From Sphingomonas sp. LT1P40 (lineage in GTDB: Bacteria; Pseudomonadota; Alphaproteobacteria; Sphingomonadales; Sphingomonadaceae): 64,000 nucleotides of DNA. The notes under the pieces were generated by a model. The model was not told where the DNA came from. It worked only from the letters and a program-made list of their open reading frames with translations, and ran no database searches. Where the stretch lies: assembly GCF_036663835.1 (NCBI RefSeq), contig NZ_JAXOJT010000001.1, positions 1,302,001 through 1,366,000 of the forward strand, in the 5' to 3' direction. The position numbers and the translations under genes were made by a program. Numbering within the stretch: the stretch's first letter is position 1; each line of letters begins with the position of its first letter. Below are positions 8,228 through 18,071 of this stretch, one piece after another.

Positions 8228-9814
8228 GTGGCCACCGCCGCCGCCTCGCCCCCAGCGCCGCCCGCTCCGCCGCCGCCAGCGGCGGACGGTGCCGCGCTGC
8301 CTGTGACCAACAAGGGTCTGCTTACCATCGGCGTGATGCTCGCCACGCTGATGCAGATCCTCGACACCACCATCGCCAATGTCGCGCTGCCGCACATGCA
8401 GACCGCGCTCGGCGCGACGGCGGACACCGTCACCTGGGTGCTGACCAGCTATATCGTCGCCTCGGCCATCGCTATTCCGATCACCGGCTGGGTGTCTGAC
8501 CGCATCGGCTCGCGCAATTTGTTCGTCTGGTCGGTGGTCGGGTTCATCGCGGCTTCGGCGCTGTGCGGCATGGCGCAGAATCTGGAGGAAATGGTCGCCT
8601 TTCGCATCCTCCAGGGCGTCGCCGCCGCCTTCATGAACCCGCTTAGCCAGACCGTGATGCTCGACATCAACGCGCCAAAAAATCAGCCAAAGGCGATGGC
8701 GATCTGGGGCATGGGCATCATGGTCGGCCCGATTCTGGGGCCGGTGCTGGGCGGGTTCCTGACCGAGAATTTCAACTGGCGCTGGGTATTCTACGTCAAT
8801 CTGCCGCTTGGCGTGATCTGTCTCGGCCTGCTGTGGTGGCTGCTCCCCAGCCGCCCGATCCGCAAGCGCACCTTCGATGTCCTCGGCTTCTCGCTGCTCG
8901 CCATCGGCATCGCCGCGCTTCAGCTGATGCTCGATCGCGGACAGGGCGAGGACTGGTTCGGCTCGCCCGAAATCTTGATCGAGGCGCTGGTCGCGGCGAT
9001 CGCGCTGTGGATGTTCGCGGTTCACATGGCGACGGCCAAAAACCCGATGTTTGAGCGCGCCCTGTGGAAAAACCGCAACCTCGTCACGGCGCTCGCCTTC
9101 ATGCTGGTGGTCGGCGTGGTGATGATGGCGACGATGGCGCTGCTCCCGCCAATGCTTCAGACGCTGTTCGGCTATCCGGTGGTCGATACCGGCCTGTTGC
9201 TCATGCCGCGCGGCGTCGGCGTTCTCATCACGATGGCGCTCTCCGCCCAGCTGGTTCAGCGCGGCGTGGACCCGCGTATCGTCGTTGCCACCGGCTTCGC
9301 CCTTGCCGCGCTGTCGCTGTACGAGATGACGACTTGGACGCTCGAAATGGGGTCGAGCAGCTTCATCATGTCGGGTTTCATCCAGGGTCTTGGCATGGGC
9401 CTCATCTTCATGCCGCTCAACGGTATGGCCTTTGCCACCCTGGCCCCGCAACAAAGGACCGAAGGCGCCAGCCTGCTCAACCTGTCACGCAACATCGGCG
9501 CGTCGGTCGGCATCTCGCTGGTCACGACCGTCCTTGCGCGCAGCACCCAGACCAGCCACGCCGATCTCGCCCAGCATATCACCGCCGAAAAGATGCAGAC
9601 GTTCGATCCCGGCCTGCTCGCCAATCTCGGCGGTTCCACCGATGTGGTGCTGGCGATGGCCAATGCGGAAGTCACGCGGCAAGCGGCGATGATCGCCTAT
9701 CTCAACGATTTCAAGGCAATGATGATCGTCACCGCACTATCGATCCCGCTGGTGCTGTTCCTGAAGAAGCCAAAGGGTTCGGTCGAGCAAGATCCGGCGG
9801 CGGCGGGGCATTAG
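8228..9814 (+). CDS. DHA2 family MFS drug transporter (EmrB/QacA type)
   Basis: This 528-residue inner-membrane proton-driven drug exporter has about 14 predicted helices. The N-terminus is a Pro/Ala-rich cytosolic tail (residues 5-25). Helix 1 carries the DHA2 motif LDTTIANVALPHMQ. WVSDRIGSRNLF fits motif A, and motif C appears as GPILGPVLGGFL near 165-175. The start is GTG 8228, immediately after the preceding stop codon. It forms an EmrA-EmrB-like pump with its neighbour, probably controlled by the upstream MarR protein. Substrates cannot be deduced. Confidence 0.95.
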   Translation: MATAAASPPAPPAPPPPAADGAALPVTNKGLLTIGVMLATLMQILDTTIANVALPHMQTALGATADTVTWVLTSYIVASAIAIPITGWVSDRIGSRNLFVWSVVGFIAASALCGMAQNLEEMVAFRILQGVAAAFMNPLSQTVMLDINAPKNQPKAMAIWGMGIMVGPILGPVLGGFLTENFNWRWVFYVNLPLGVICLGLLWWLLPSRPIRKRTFDVLGFSLLAIGIAALQLMLDRGQGEDWFGSPEILIEALVAAIALWMFAVHMATAKNPMFERALWKNRNLVTALAFMLVVGVVMMATMALLPPMLQTLFGYPVVDTGLLLMPRGVGVLITMALSAQLVQRGVDPRIVVATGFALAALSLYEMTTWTLEMGSSSFIMSGFIQGLGMGLIFMPLNGMAFATLAPQQRTEGASLLNLSRNIGASVGISLVTTVLARSTQTSHADLAQHITAEKMQTFDPGLLANLGGSTDVVLAMANAEVTRQAAMIAYLNDFKAMMIVTALSIPLVLFLKKPKGSVEQDPAAAGH

Positions 9815-9816
9815 GA

Positions 9817-10323
9817 TCAGTCTTCGGCGCGATTTTTCAGCGATTGAATTTCAAGAGACGCTGCCAAAGCCGCCACGCCACGTACTGGGAAGGGGCTCTC
9901 GACCCACTGGTCGTAATAACCATCGTGACCATGCCGGGCCTCCAGCTCCTTGGCCCCACTGAGAACCGCGCTTGCAAATTCGTCGGCGTGATCGAGTTCG
10001 GCGACCCACAATTCGTCCCAAGCAAACGGCATGGGGTCGCCGTAGTCCGATTGAGAGGAATCAACCCGCAGGAAAACGCGCCGCGCCTCGACGCCCCAAT
10101 CATACTCTTGAATGCATGACAAACGGAGACGCCCCGGCTCAAGATTGAAGACTGCCTCACCACACATCTGCCCAAGGGAGACGGCTACAGCGGCCGCCAC
10201 CACATCATCCAGAACCGCACTCAGATAGCTTAGGCCCGAGAGATGATAAGTGGTGTCACCGCGAGCGAGGTGGATATCCATCCACCCCGATCCGGTAAGT
10301 TCGAACGCCACCTTCAACGACAA
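9817..10323 (-). CDS. Hypothetical protein behind asd
   Basis: This 168-residue soluble protein is unrecognised. It begins with alternating strands (KVAFELTGSGWMDIHLARG; TYHLSGLSYLSAVLDDVVAAA), has a strand-rich middle (RVFLRVDSSQ) and ends in a helical region (DEFASAVLSGAKELEARHG). The layout resembles small bacterial immunity or accessory proteins, but I cannot assign a family. The TTG start at 10323 lies 4 bases after the asd stop, with AAGAAGGG inside the asd end serving as its ribosome binding site. G+C is a little lower than in neighbours. It is probably cotranscribed with asd. Confidence 0.7.
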   Translation of the reverse strand: MSLKVAFELTGSGWMDIHLARGDTTYHLSGLSYLSAVLDDVVAAAVAVSLGQMCGEAVFNLEPGRLRLSCIQEYDWGVEARRVFLRVDSSQSDYGDPMPFAWDELWVAELDHADEFASAVLSGAKELEARHGHDGYYDQWVESPFPVRGVAALAASLEIQSLKNRAED

Positions 10324-10327
10324 GTCG

Positions 10328-11353
<1,026 letters not shown>

Positions 11354-11686
11354 GAAAGTCCCTTTCAAGTAACTCGTTCCGCCAACGTTCGGCGGCGAGA
11401 TAGTGGTTCTGCGATGAAAAGAGTAGCGGGAAGCTGATTGGCTTCACCCAAATGTTCGCGGCATGTGCCCGTGCCACGCGACCGGCCTTTAGCGGCGGGT
11501 CACGGTCCGGGCGATGATAATGGGCCGTTTTCGGAACATGATCGCGCCCCTAGCATCGGAATTGCGTGCGGCACACCGAAAAACTTCTTTCATTACCGCG
11601 AAGCTGAGGTTCTTGCCCACGTCGGACGGTGGACGGGTGCGCAATCGCTCGCCTAAGACGGTGGAAACATTCAGGAGACGATCGCC
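11354..11686. other. 333-base non-coding gap between asd and an esterase gene
   Basis: This divergent gap should contain the promoters of asd (minus) and the esterase gene (plus). Short open frames exist on both strands but none has homology, a ribosome binding site or the codon bias of the neighbours. I see no strong hairpin, tRNA or repeat. The only clear signal is the AGGAG (11672-11676) that serves the esterase start. Confidence 0.5.
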
Positions 11687-12670
11687 TTGGCCAATCCTGC
11701 CGCCCCCTATGTCCGCCCCGACGTGCGTGCGCTGCTCGATATGATCGCCGCCATGCCGCAACCCGAATGGCCGCCCCAGCTCGCCGCCTATCGCGCGCAA
11801 TATGGCGCGATGAGGGACATGCTCGACCTGCCGCTGGGCGAGCTCGGCGCAGTCCGCGACTTTGAAATCCCCGGCCCCTCCGGCCCCATCCCCGCCCGCC
11901 TGTTCGACACGCGCCAATCGCGCGAGCCGGGTCCGGTGGTCGTGTTCTTCCATGGCGGCGGCTTCGTCATCGGCAATATCGACACGCACGCGTCATTCAC
12001 CGCCGAAATGAGCCGCGCGCTCGACCTGCCCGTCGTTTCGGTCGATTACCGCCTCGCCCCCGAACACCCGTGGCCCGCCGCGTCCGACGATTGTGAGGCC
12101 GTCGCGCGCTGGGTCGCGTCGAACCCGTCCGAACTCGGCCGGGTCGCCACCTCGATCGCACTGGCAGGCGACAGCGCGGGGGGTCAGATCGCCGCCGTCG
12201 CAGCTGTCGACCTGCGCGACAATCCCGCCGCCGTGCCGGTCGTCGCGCAATTGCTGATCTACCCCGCCGCCGATCTCGGCACGCAACATCCGTCGTTAGA
12301 TGCGTTCGGCGAAGGCTATATCCTGACCGCAAAGGGTATGGACTGGTTCGCCGAATGCTACGCAGCCGATACCGCGCATCGTCGCACCTCACCCATGCTT
12401 AACGACACGCTCGAAGGGCTGCCCCCCGCCGTGATCGTAACCGCCAGCCTTGACCCGATTCGCGATCAGGGCCGCGCCTATGCCGGCGCGCTTATCGCTG
12501 CTGGCGTGCCGGTCATCTTTCGGGAGGCGGTCGGCACCGTCCACGGCTTCGTCACCATGCGTCGTGCTATCCCTTCGTCACAGGGCGACGTCGCCGGCAT
12601 GCTCGCCGTGTTCAAGGACCTGATCGTCGAGGCCGAAGCCACCCGCGTCATGGCGCAAGCTGCGGCATGA
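11687..12670 (+). CDS. Alpha/beta hydrolase, hormone-sensitive lipase family esterase
   Basis: This 327-residue esterase belongs to bacterial family IV. The oxyanion motif HGGGF near residue 90 and the nucleophile elbow GDSAGG near 163 are clear; the His is probably in VHGF near 288, and an Asp in SLDPIRDQG near 258. It probably hydrolyses short-chain acyl esters in the cytosol. The start is TTG 11687, with AGGAG ten bases upstream and no better ATG nearby. Its stop overlaps the rppH start (ATGA), so both form an operon. Confidence 0.93.
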   Translation: MANPAAPYVRPDVRALLDMIAAMPQPEWPPQLAAYRAQYGAMRDMLDLPLGELGAVRDFEIPGPSGPIPARLFDTRQSREPGPVVVFFHGGGFVIGNIDTHASFTAEMSRALDLPVVSVDYRLAPEHPWPAASDDCEAVARWVASNPSELGRVATSIALAGDSAGGQIAAVAAVDLRDNPAAVPVVAQLLIYPAADLGTQHPSLDAFGEGYILTAKGMDWFAECYAADTAHRRTSPMLNDTLEGLPPAVIVTASLDPIRDQGRAYAGALIAAGVPVIFREAVGTVHGFVTMRRAIPSSQGDVAGMLAVFKDLIVEAEATRVMAQAAA

Positions 12671-13173
12671 GCCAGTTCAGCCACCTCCCCTATCGCCCGT
12701 GCGCGGGCATTATGCTGCTCAACGGTGAGGGCCAGATCTTCGTCGGCCAGCGCCTCGATTCGACGCTTGAGGCATGGCAGATGCCGCAAGGCGGGATCGA
12801 TCCCGGCGAAGACCCGCTTGAAGCCGCGTACCGGGAGCTCTGGGAGGAAACCGGCGTCGGACGCGCCGATGTCGAACTGCTCGCCGCGCCCGACGAGGAA
12901 CTCGAATATGATCTGCCCGACGATCTGGTCGGCAAGGTGTGGAAGGGCAAATGGCGAGGCCAGCGGCAACGCTGGTTCCTGTTCCGCCTGACCGCCACCG
13001 ATGACGCGATCGACATCGCCACCGCCGAACCGGAATTCCGCGCATGGCGCTGGCTCGACCCCGCCGATCTTCCGGACGTTATCGTGCCGTTCAAGCGCGA
13101 CCTCTATGCCCGCCTCCTCGAAATCTTCGCCGAACCGCTCGGCTTGCGTGGCGAACGGTCCGGCGCGAACTAG
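12667..13173 (+). CDS. rppH: RNA pyrophosphohydrolase
   Basis: This 168-residue Nudix hydrolase removes pyrophosphate from the 5' end of transcripts, starting RNase-E-dependent decay. The Nudix box is complete: G43-x5-type loop GGIDPGE, then REL and EETGV ending at residue 64. The N-terminal YRPCAGIMLLN and the C-terminal WLDPADLPDVIVPFKRDLYARLL are typical of RppH/NudH and distinguish it from generic Nudix proteins. The ATG overlaps the stop of the esterase gene by 4 bases. Confidence 0.95.
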   Translation: MSQFSHLPYRPCAGIMLLNGEGQIFVGQRLDSTLEAWQMPQGGIDPGEDPLEAAYRELWEETGVGRADVELLAAPDEELEYDLPDDLVGKVWKGKWRGQRQRWFLFRLTATDDAIDIATAEPEFRAWRWLDPADLPDVIVPFKRDLYARLLEIFAEPLGLRGERSGAN

Positions 13174-13205
13174 ATTTCGCCGCATTGCGGCATTAACAGG
13201 ACGAT

Positions 13206-14129
13206 ATGCGCCGGATGCCCCTCTTCCTCGCCCCCCTGCTGCTCGCCCCCCTGCTTCTCGCCAACACGGGATTGCAGGACCAGCCAGCGTCGGTGGAGAA
13301 CTCCACCCCGGTTCAGGCGATGCTCGACGCCGCGATGAAGGCGGGCGACGAGAGCGCGGTCAACGCGATCGTCAAATATGCCAAGGCGGCGGACAAGGCG
13401 CGCGCCGCCGAGTTCGAGAAGCTGGCGAACAGCTGGAAAACCGAACGCCGCGAGGCGGCCGAGCGCCGTTTGCGTGAGGCTGCATTCCTCGATCTGGTTA
13501 AGGGCCGCGCCGAACTGGGCGGCTATGTCACCACCGGCAATTCCGAAACCGTCGGTTTGACCGGCGTGCTCGACATGCGGCGAGAGGCGCTGCGCTGGCG
13601 GCACAAGTTGAAGCTTCAGGCCGATTATCAGGAAAGCCTGGGGCAGACCGTCCGCGAACGCTACCTCGCCGCCTACGAACCCAATTTCAAGGTCGACGAC
13701 CGTGCCTATGTTTATGGCGCGGCGCAGTTCGAGAGCGACCGCTTCCTCGGCTTCGATGAGCGCTATTCGCTTTCCGCCGGTGCCGGCTACACCGCCGTCA
13801 AGACACCCAGCCTGAAGATCGATCTCGAACTCGGCCCCGCCTTCCGCCACACCGCCTTTACCGACGACAGCATCGAAAGCCAGCTCGCCGCGCGCGGCAA
13901 GCTTGATCTGGACTGGAAACTTAGCAAGGGCGTTACCTTCAGCCAGGACGCCTCCGCCTATATGCAGGATGCGAACAGCACGATCACCGGCATGACCGCG
14001 CTGCGCGTGCGCCTGTTCGGCCCAATCTCGACGCAGATGTCCTATGCGGTGAATTACGAAAGCATGCCCCCCGTCGGCCGCACGACCACCGACACCACCA
14101 GCCGCGCCTCGCTGCTGATCGATTTCTAA
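13206..14129 (+). CDS. DUF481 domain outer-membrane protein
   Basis: This 307-residue exported protein has a signal peptide (LFLAPLLLAPLLLANTG, cleaved near residue 20), then a charged helical linker (25-100, rich in Ala/Lys/Glu). A beta-rich DUF481 domain (about 105-307) begins AELGGYVTTGNSETVGLTGVL and ends in alternating strands with a terminal Phe (LLIDF), as expected for an outer-membrane barrel. The YdiY-like family is thought to be salt-inducible; its role is not settled. It follows rppH after 32 bases and may be cotranscribed. Confidence 0.9.
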   Translation: MRRMPLFLAPLLLAPLLLANTGLQDQPASVENSTPVQAMLDAAMKAGDESAVNAIVKYAKAADKARAAEFEKLANSWKTERREAAERRLREAAFLDLVKGRAELGGYVTTGNSETVGLTGVLDMRREALRWRHKLKLQADYQESLGQTVRERYLAAYEPNFKVDDRAYVYGAAQFESDRFLGFDERYSLSAGAGYTAVKTPSLKIDLELGPAFRHTAFTDDSIESQLAARGKLDLDWKLSKGVTFSQDASAYMQDANSTITGMTALRVRLFGPISTQMSYAVNYESMPPVGRTTTDTTSRASLLIDF

Positions 14130-14146
14130 CTCCCTGTCCCCCTTAG

Positions 14147-14194
14147 TAGAGGAGGGAGGCGCGTAGCGCCGGAAGGGTGAGGGCAGCCGCCCTC
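14147..14194. repeat. Double-hairpin intergenic element, REP-like
   Basis: Two small inverted repeats lie in tandem: GGCGC-GTA-GCGCC (14158-14170) and GAGGGC-AGCC-GCCCTC (14179-14194), embedded in the purine-rich string GAGGAGGGAGG...GGAAGGGTGAGGGCAG. This composition resembles extragenic palindromes that recur in sphingomonad genomes, from memory only. No second copy is seen in this window. It could also act as a terminator or RNA stabiliser after the DUF481 gene. Confidence 0.45.
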
Positions 14195-14288
14195 TCAAAG
14201 CGCTTCGTCTGTCGCGCAACCGGTATCGATCGATACTTTCTTGCCGCCGGGGGTTCACCCGCCCCTTACAAGCCGATACACCCCGCTT

Positions 14289-15494
14289 ATGGGGCTCACC
14301 GCAATCGAAACCGCTGCTGTCGAACATGCCCGTTCGGCGCCCATGCTGGGGCAAGTCGAAGCATGGGTCGCGGTTAACAGCGGCACGCGCAACTTGTCCG
14401 GTCTAACCACAATGGCGGGGCTGCTCTCCGACGCTTTCGCTGCCCTTCCCGGCGACCTCGACCTGATCGACCCTGCCCCGGTCGATGCCGTGGACACCGG
14501 CGGCAACGTCCAGCCCATCGCGCATGGCCAGCACCTCCATCTGCGCGTGCGCCCCGACGCACCGGTCCAGATGCTCTTCACCGGCCATATGGACACGGTC
14601 TTTCCCGCCGATCACGCCTTCCAGACCGCGACCTGGCTCCCCGATGGCCGCCTCAACGCCCCTGGAGCCGCAGACATGAAGGGCGGCATCGCCGTCATGC
14701 TCGCCGCGCTGAAAGCCGTCGAAGCCAGCCCCGCCGCCGCCCGCTTCGGCTATGAAGTCGTCATCAACTCCGACGAGGAAACCGGCTCCTTCGCCTCCGC
14801 CGCACTCATCGCCCGCGCCGCGCAGGGCAAGGTCGCCGCCCTCACCTACGAACCCGCCCTTCCCGACGGGACGCTGGCCGGGGCACGCGGCGGCACCGGC
14901 AATTTCTCGATAACCGTGCGGGGTCGTGCCGCCCATGCCGGGCGCAATCCGGAGGATGGCCGCAACGCCATCGTCGCCGCCGCCGATCTGGCCCTGCGCC
15001 TGAACGCCGCAAAGGGCGCCGACCTCGCCGTGAACCCGGCGCGGATCGAGGGTGGCGGTCCCAACAATGTTGTCCCCAACCTCGCCATCCTGCGCGTCAA
15101 TTTCCGCCCGCAATCGCCTGAAGCGATTGTCCGCGCTGCCGCCGCCGTGGATACTGCAGCTGTCGAAATCGCCGCGCTTCACGACGTCCACATCCACGTC
15201 CACGGCGGCTTCAACCGCCCGCCCAAACCGCTCGACCCCGGGGCCGAACGCCTGTTCCACTTGGTCAAGCAAGCCGGTGCCGACCTCGACATCCCCGTCG
15301 CCTGGAAAGCAACCGGTGGCGTCTGCGACGGCAACAACATCGCCGCGTGCGGCGTCCCCGTCGTCGACACGATGGGCGTGCGCGGCGGCGCGATCCACAG
15401 CGCCGACGAATTCATGATCCCGGAAAGCCTGCCCGAACGCGCCGCGCTGTCCGCCCTCACCATCCTGCGCATCATCGAACGGGGCCACCCATGA
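14289..15494 (+). CDS. M20 family metallo-hydrolase in the ast operon
   Basis: This 401-residue cytosolic di-zinc hydrolase belongs to the ArgE/DapE/CPG2 family. Metal ligands are visible in LFTGHMDTVFP (His/Asp near 100), GAADMKGG (Asp near 136) and NSDEETGS (Glu-Glu near 170). A dimerisation domain lies at about 200-310 and the distal His is in GAIHSADEF near 376. The start ATG 14289 is where homology begins. Its stop overlaps the astA start (ATGA). Coupling to astA and astB suggests it cleaves an N-acyl amino acid, possibly N-succinylglutamate, in place of AstE; this is inference. Confidence 0.88.
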   Translation: MGLTAIETAAVEHARSAPMLGQVEAWVAVNSGTRNLSGLTTMAGLLSDAFAALPGDLDLIDPAPVDAVDTGGNVQPIAHGQHLHLRVRPDAPVQMLFTGHMDTVFPADHAFQTATWLPDGRLNAPGAADMKGGIAVMLAALKAVEASPAAARFGYEVVINSDEETGSFASAALIARAAQGKVAALTYEPALPDGTLAGARGGTGNFSITVRGRAAHAGRNPEDGRNAIVAAADLALRLNAAKGADLAVNPARIEGGGPNNVVPNLAILRVNFRPQSPEAIVRAAAAVDTAAVEIAALHDVHIHVHGGFNRPPKPLDPGAERLFHLVKQAGADLDIPVAWKATGGVCDGNNIAACGVPVVDTMGVRGGAIHSADEFMIPESLPERAALSALTILRIIERGHP

Positions 15495-16501
15495 CCTTCA
15501 TCATCCGCCCCGCCCGTGAGGACGACCTTCAACCGCTTTATGAGATGGCCAAGCTCACCGGCGGTGGCTTCACCAACCTGCCGCCCGAAAAGCCCGCGCT
15601 GAAGGCCAAGATCGAACGCAGCGCCACCGCCTTCGCGCGCACCGAAGACGTCGTGAAGGACGAACTCTTCGTCCTCGTCCTCGAAAATCTCGAAACCGGC
15701 GATGTGCGCGGCACCTGCCAGATCTTCACCCAGGTCGGCCAGCGCTGGCCTTTTTACAGCTATCGCCTCGGCACCGAGACCAAGCATAGCGAAGCACTAA
15801 ACCGCACTTTCCGCGCCGAAATCCTCAGCCTGGTCAACGATCTCGAAGGATGCAGCGAAGTCGGCGGCCTGTTCCTCCACCCCGGCGAACGCGCCGGTGG
15901 CCTCGGCATGCTGCTCGCCCGCAGCCGTTATCTGTTCATCGCCATGCACCGCGCCCGCTTTGCCGATCGCGTGCTGGCCGAACTGCGCGGCGTGATCGAC
16001 GAAGCCGCCGGGTCGCCCTTCTGGGACGGCGTGGCGGGCCGTTTCTTCGGCATGAGCTTTCAGGAAGCGGATGAATTCAATGCCATCCACGGTAACCAGT
16101 TCATCGCCGATCTGATGCCCAAACACCCGATCTACACCGCGATGCTCACCGACCATTCGCGCAGCGTCATTGGCCTCCCCCACCCCTCCGGCCGCGCTGC
16201 GATGCGGATGCTCGAGAATGAGGGGTTCGCCTACGAGAAATATGTCGACATCTTCGACGGCGGACCCACGATGACCGCGCGCACCGATCAGGTCGTCACC
16301 GTCCGCGATTCAAAGACCGAGAAGGTCACAGTCGTCGCTGAAGGCGGTGCCCCCGCCATTGCCGCTTGCGGCACCCTCAACGATTTCCGCGCTTGTCACG
16401 CCCGCATCGGCCCCACCAATAGCGGCGTGGCGATCGATGCCAAGGCCGCCACTGCGCTCGGCATCGAAGCAGGGCAGGAAATCCGCCATGCCCCGCGTTG
16501 A
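15491..16501 (+). CDS. astA: Arginine N-succinyltransferase
   Basis: This 336-residue enzyme transfers succinyl from succinyl-CoA to arginine, the first step of the AST arginine-degradation pathway. The N-terminal FIIRPAREDDLQPLYEMA and the central GCSEVGGLFLHPGERAGGLGMLLARSRYLFIA are hallmarks of the AstA acyltransferase fold. FFGMSFQEADEF near residue 185 and the C-terminal GPTNSGVAID also fit. It overlaps the upstream M20 gene by 4 bases and the downstream astB by 14 bases, so translation is tightly coupled. Length matches the family. Confidence 0.96.
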   Translation: MTFIIRPAREDDLQPLYEMAKLTGGGFTNLPPEKPALKAKIERSATAFARTEDVVKDELFVLVLENLETGDVRGTCQIFTQVGQRWPFYSYRLGTETKHSEALNRTFRAEILSLVNDLEGCSEVGGLFLHPGERAGGLGMLLARSRYLFIAMHRARFADRVLAELRGVIDEAAGSPFWDGVAGRFFGMSFQEADEFNAIHGNQFIADLMPKHPIYTAMLTDHSRSVIGLPHPSGRAAMRMLENEGFAYEKYVDIFDGGPTMTARTDQVVTVRDSKTEKVTVVAEGGAPAIAACGTLNDFRACHARIGPTNSGVAIDAKAATALGIEAGQEIRHAPR

Positions 16502-17744
16502 AATCAACTTCGACGGCATCATCGGGCCCAGCCACAATTACGCCGGCCTCAGCCCCGGCAACCTCGCCGCCGCGCGCAACAGCGGCGCCGTGTCGCAACC
16601 CCGCGCCGCCGCGCTTCAGGGCATCGCCAAGATGCGCGCAAACCTCGCGCTCGGCCTGACGCAGGGCATCCTCCTCCCCCACGCCCGCCCCGATCATCGC
16701 TGGCTGGAAACCCTCGCCACCACCTACGCCGACGCCGCCCCGCATCTTCAAGGGCAGGCGATGTCCGCCTCCGCCATGTGGGCCGCCAACGCCGCCACCG
16801 TCTCGCCCGCCCCCGACACCGCCGATGGCCGCTGCCACCTGACCGTCGCCAACCTCGTCACCATGCCACACCGCAGCCACGAATGGCCCGAAACGCTGGC
16901 GCAACTCCGCCTCGCCTTCGCCGATGACGCCTTTCGCGTCCACGGCCCGATCCCCGCCCCGTTCGGCGACGAGGGTGCCGCGAACCACATGCGCCTTGCT
17001 GCCAGCCACGATGCGCCCGGCGTCGAGATCTTCGTCTATGGCGTCTCCGGCGGCCCCTTCCCCGCACGCCAGCACCGTGAAGCCAGCGAAGCCGTCGCCC
17101 GCCGCCACGGCCTCGATCCCGCCCGCACGCTGTTCGTCCAGCAGTCCGAACAAGCCATCGCCGCCGGTGCCTTCCACAACGACGTCGTCGCCGTCGCCAA
17201 CGGCAATGTCCTGTTCGCGCACGAACTGGCTTTTGCATACAAGGACCGCTTCTACGCCGACCTCCGCCGCATCATGCCCGAAGTCGAAATCGTCGAAGTC
17301 CCCGCCGCACAGGTCAGCCTCGCCGACGCCATCTCCTCCTACCTCTTCAACGCACAGCTGGTCACGCTCCCCTCCGCCGAGACCGCGCTGATCCTCCCCA
17401 CCGAAGCCCGCGACACGCCCAGCGTCTGGCGCTGGCTACAGGCCCACGTTGCCGGCAACGGCCCGATCCGGCATCTCGAAGTCGTCGATGTCCGCCAGTC
17501 GATGGCCAATGGCGGCGGCCCCGCCTGCCTGCGCCTGCGCGTCGTCGCCGACCCCGCCACCATCGACCCGCGCTTTCTGGTGGATGACGCGAAGCTCGAC
17601 CAGATTGCCCAAATTATCGCCACCCACTGGCCCGAAACCATCGCCCAGGACCAGATCGGCGACCCGGCGCTCATTGCCCAGATAGAAGCCGCCCGCACCG
17701 CGCTGCTCATGGGGCTCGGCACTGTCGAGTTAATTGACAGGTAA
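16488..17744 (+). CDS. astB: N-succinylarginine dihydrolase
   Basis: This 418-residue enzyme of the guanidine-modifying superfamily converts N-succinylarginine to N-succinylornithine, CO2 and two ammonia, the second AST step. NFDGIIGPSHNYAGLSPGN at the N-terminus, the GDEGAANHMRL block (His/Glu of the active site) near 163, QQSEQAIAAGAFHNDVVAV near 215-235 and the catalytic Cys in GGGPACLRLRV near 345 are all present. It starts within astA with a 14-base overlap. The later AST enzymes AstC and AstD are not in this window. Confidence 0.97.
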   Translation: MPRVEINFDGIIGPSHNYAGLSPGNLAAARNSGAVSQPRAAALQGIAKMRANLALGLTQGILLPHARPDHRWLETLATTYADAAPHLQGQAMSASAMWAANAATVSPAPDTADGRCHLTVANLVTMPHRSHEWPETLAQLRLAFADDAFRVHGPIPAPFGDEGAANHMRLAASHDAPGVEIFVYGVSGGPFPARQHREASEAVARRHGLDPARTLFVQQSEQAIAAGAFHNDVVAVANGNVLFAHELAFAYKDRFYADLRRIMPEVEIVEVPAAQVSLADAISSYLFNAQLVTLPSAETALILPTEARDTPSVWRWLQAHVAGNGPIRHLEVVDVRQSMANGGGPACLRLRVVADPATIDPRFLVDDAKLDQIAQIIATHWPETIAQDQIGDPALIAQIEAARTALLMGLGTVELIDR

Positions 17745-17808
17745 CCAAACCTCTTAAGGCGAAACCACGGCTTTCCGGGATTGGCCTGTCTCTTGCGTAA
17801 CGGCTGCC

Positions 17809-18024
17809 ATGATGTCACGCATCGCACGCCTCTTCACGATCAAGACTCGGTTCGAGGCGTTCATGGTGATTTACGCGCTGGGGATGGGCGCGGTGGATCG
17901 CGGCATGCATTACTTGGAACAATATCCGGGCGTCAGCGGCTGGATCCTGTTCGCGGCCTGTCCGGTCGCAGTGTTCATGGCGGGCGCGCGGATTCTCGAT
18001 TCGCTCGACGCCGGGTTGGAGTAA
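17809..18024 (+). CDS. Small conserved-looking membrane protein
   Basis: This 71-residue protein has a short basic N-terminus (SRIARLFTIKTRFEAF), a weakly hydrophobic segment near 18-30, and one clear membrane helix at about 43-62 (WILFAACPVAVFMAGARIL). I do not recognise a family. The start is the first of two adjacent ATGs (17809, 17812). It lies 64 bases after astB and 47 bases before the kinase-like gene, so it may lead a two-gene unit with that protein. The antisense and other frames are poorer coding candidates. Confidence 0.65.
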   Translation: MMSRIARLFTIKTRFEAFMVIYALGMGAVDRGMHYLEQYPGVSGWILFAACPVAVFMAGARILDSLDAGLE

Positions 18025-18071
18025 CAACACGAACAGTCCTTCGGGGGAAGGCGAGCGCGGGGGAAATCGAA

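Noticed and set aside
7673..9454. 593-codon open frame antisense to the EmrA/EmrB-like genes
   Set aside because: It mirrors the high-GC coding frames of two clear transporter genes, is rich in His/Arg/Asp/Gly as expected for such shadows, and has no domain signature.
11438..11656. 72-codon open frame in the asd-esterase gap
   Set aside because: No homology, no ribosome binding site, and it lies where the divergent promoters are expected.
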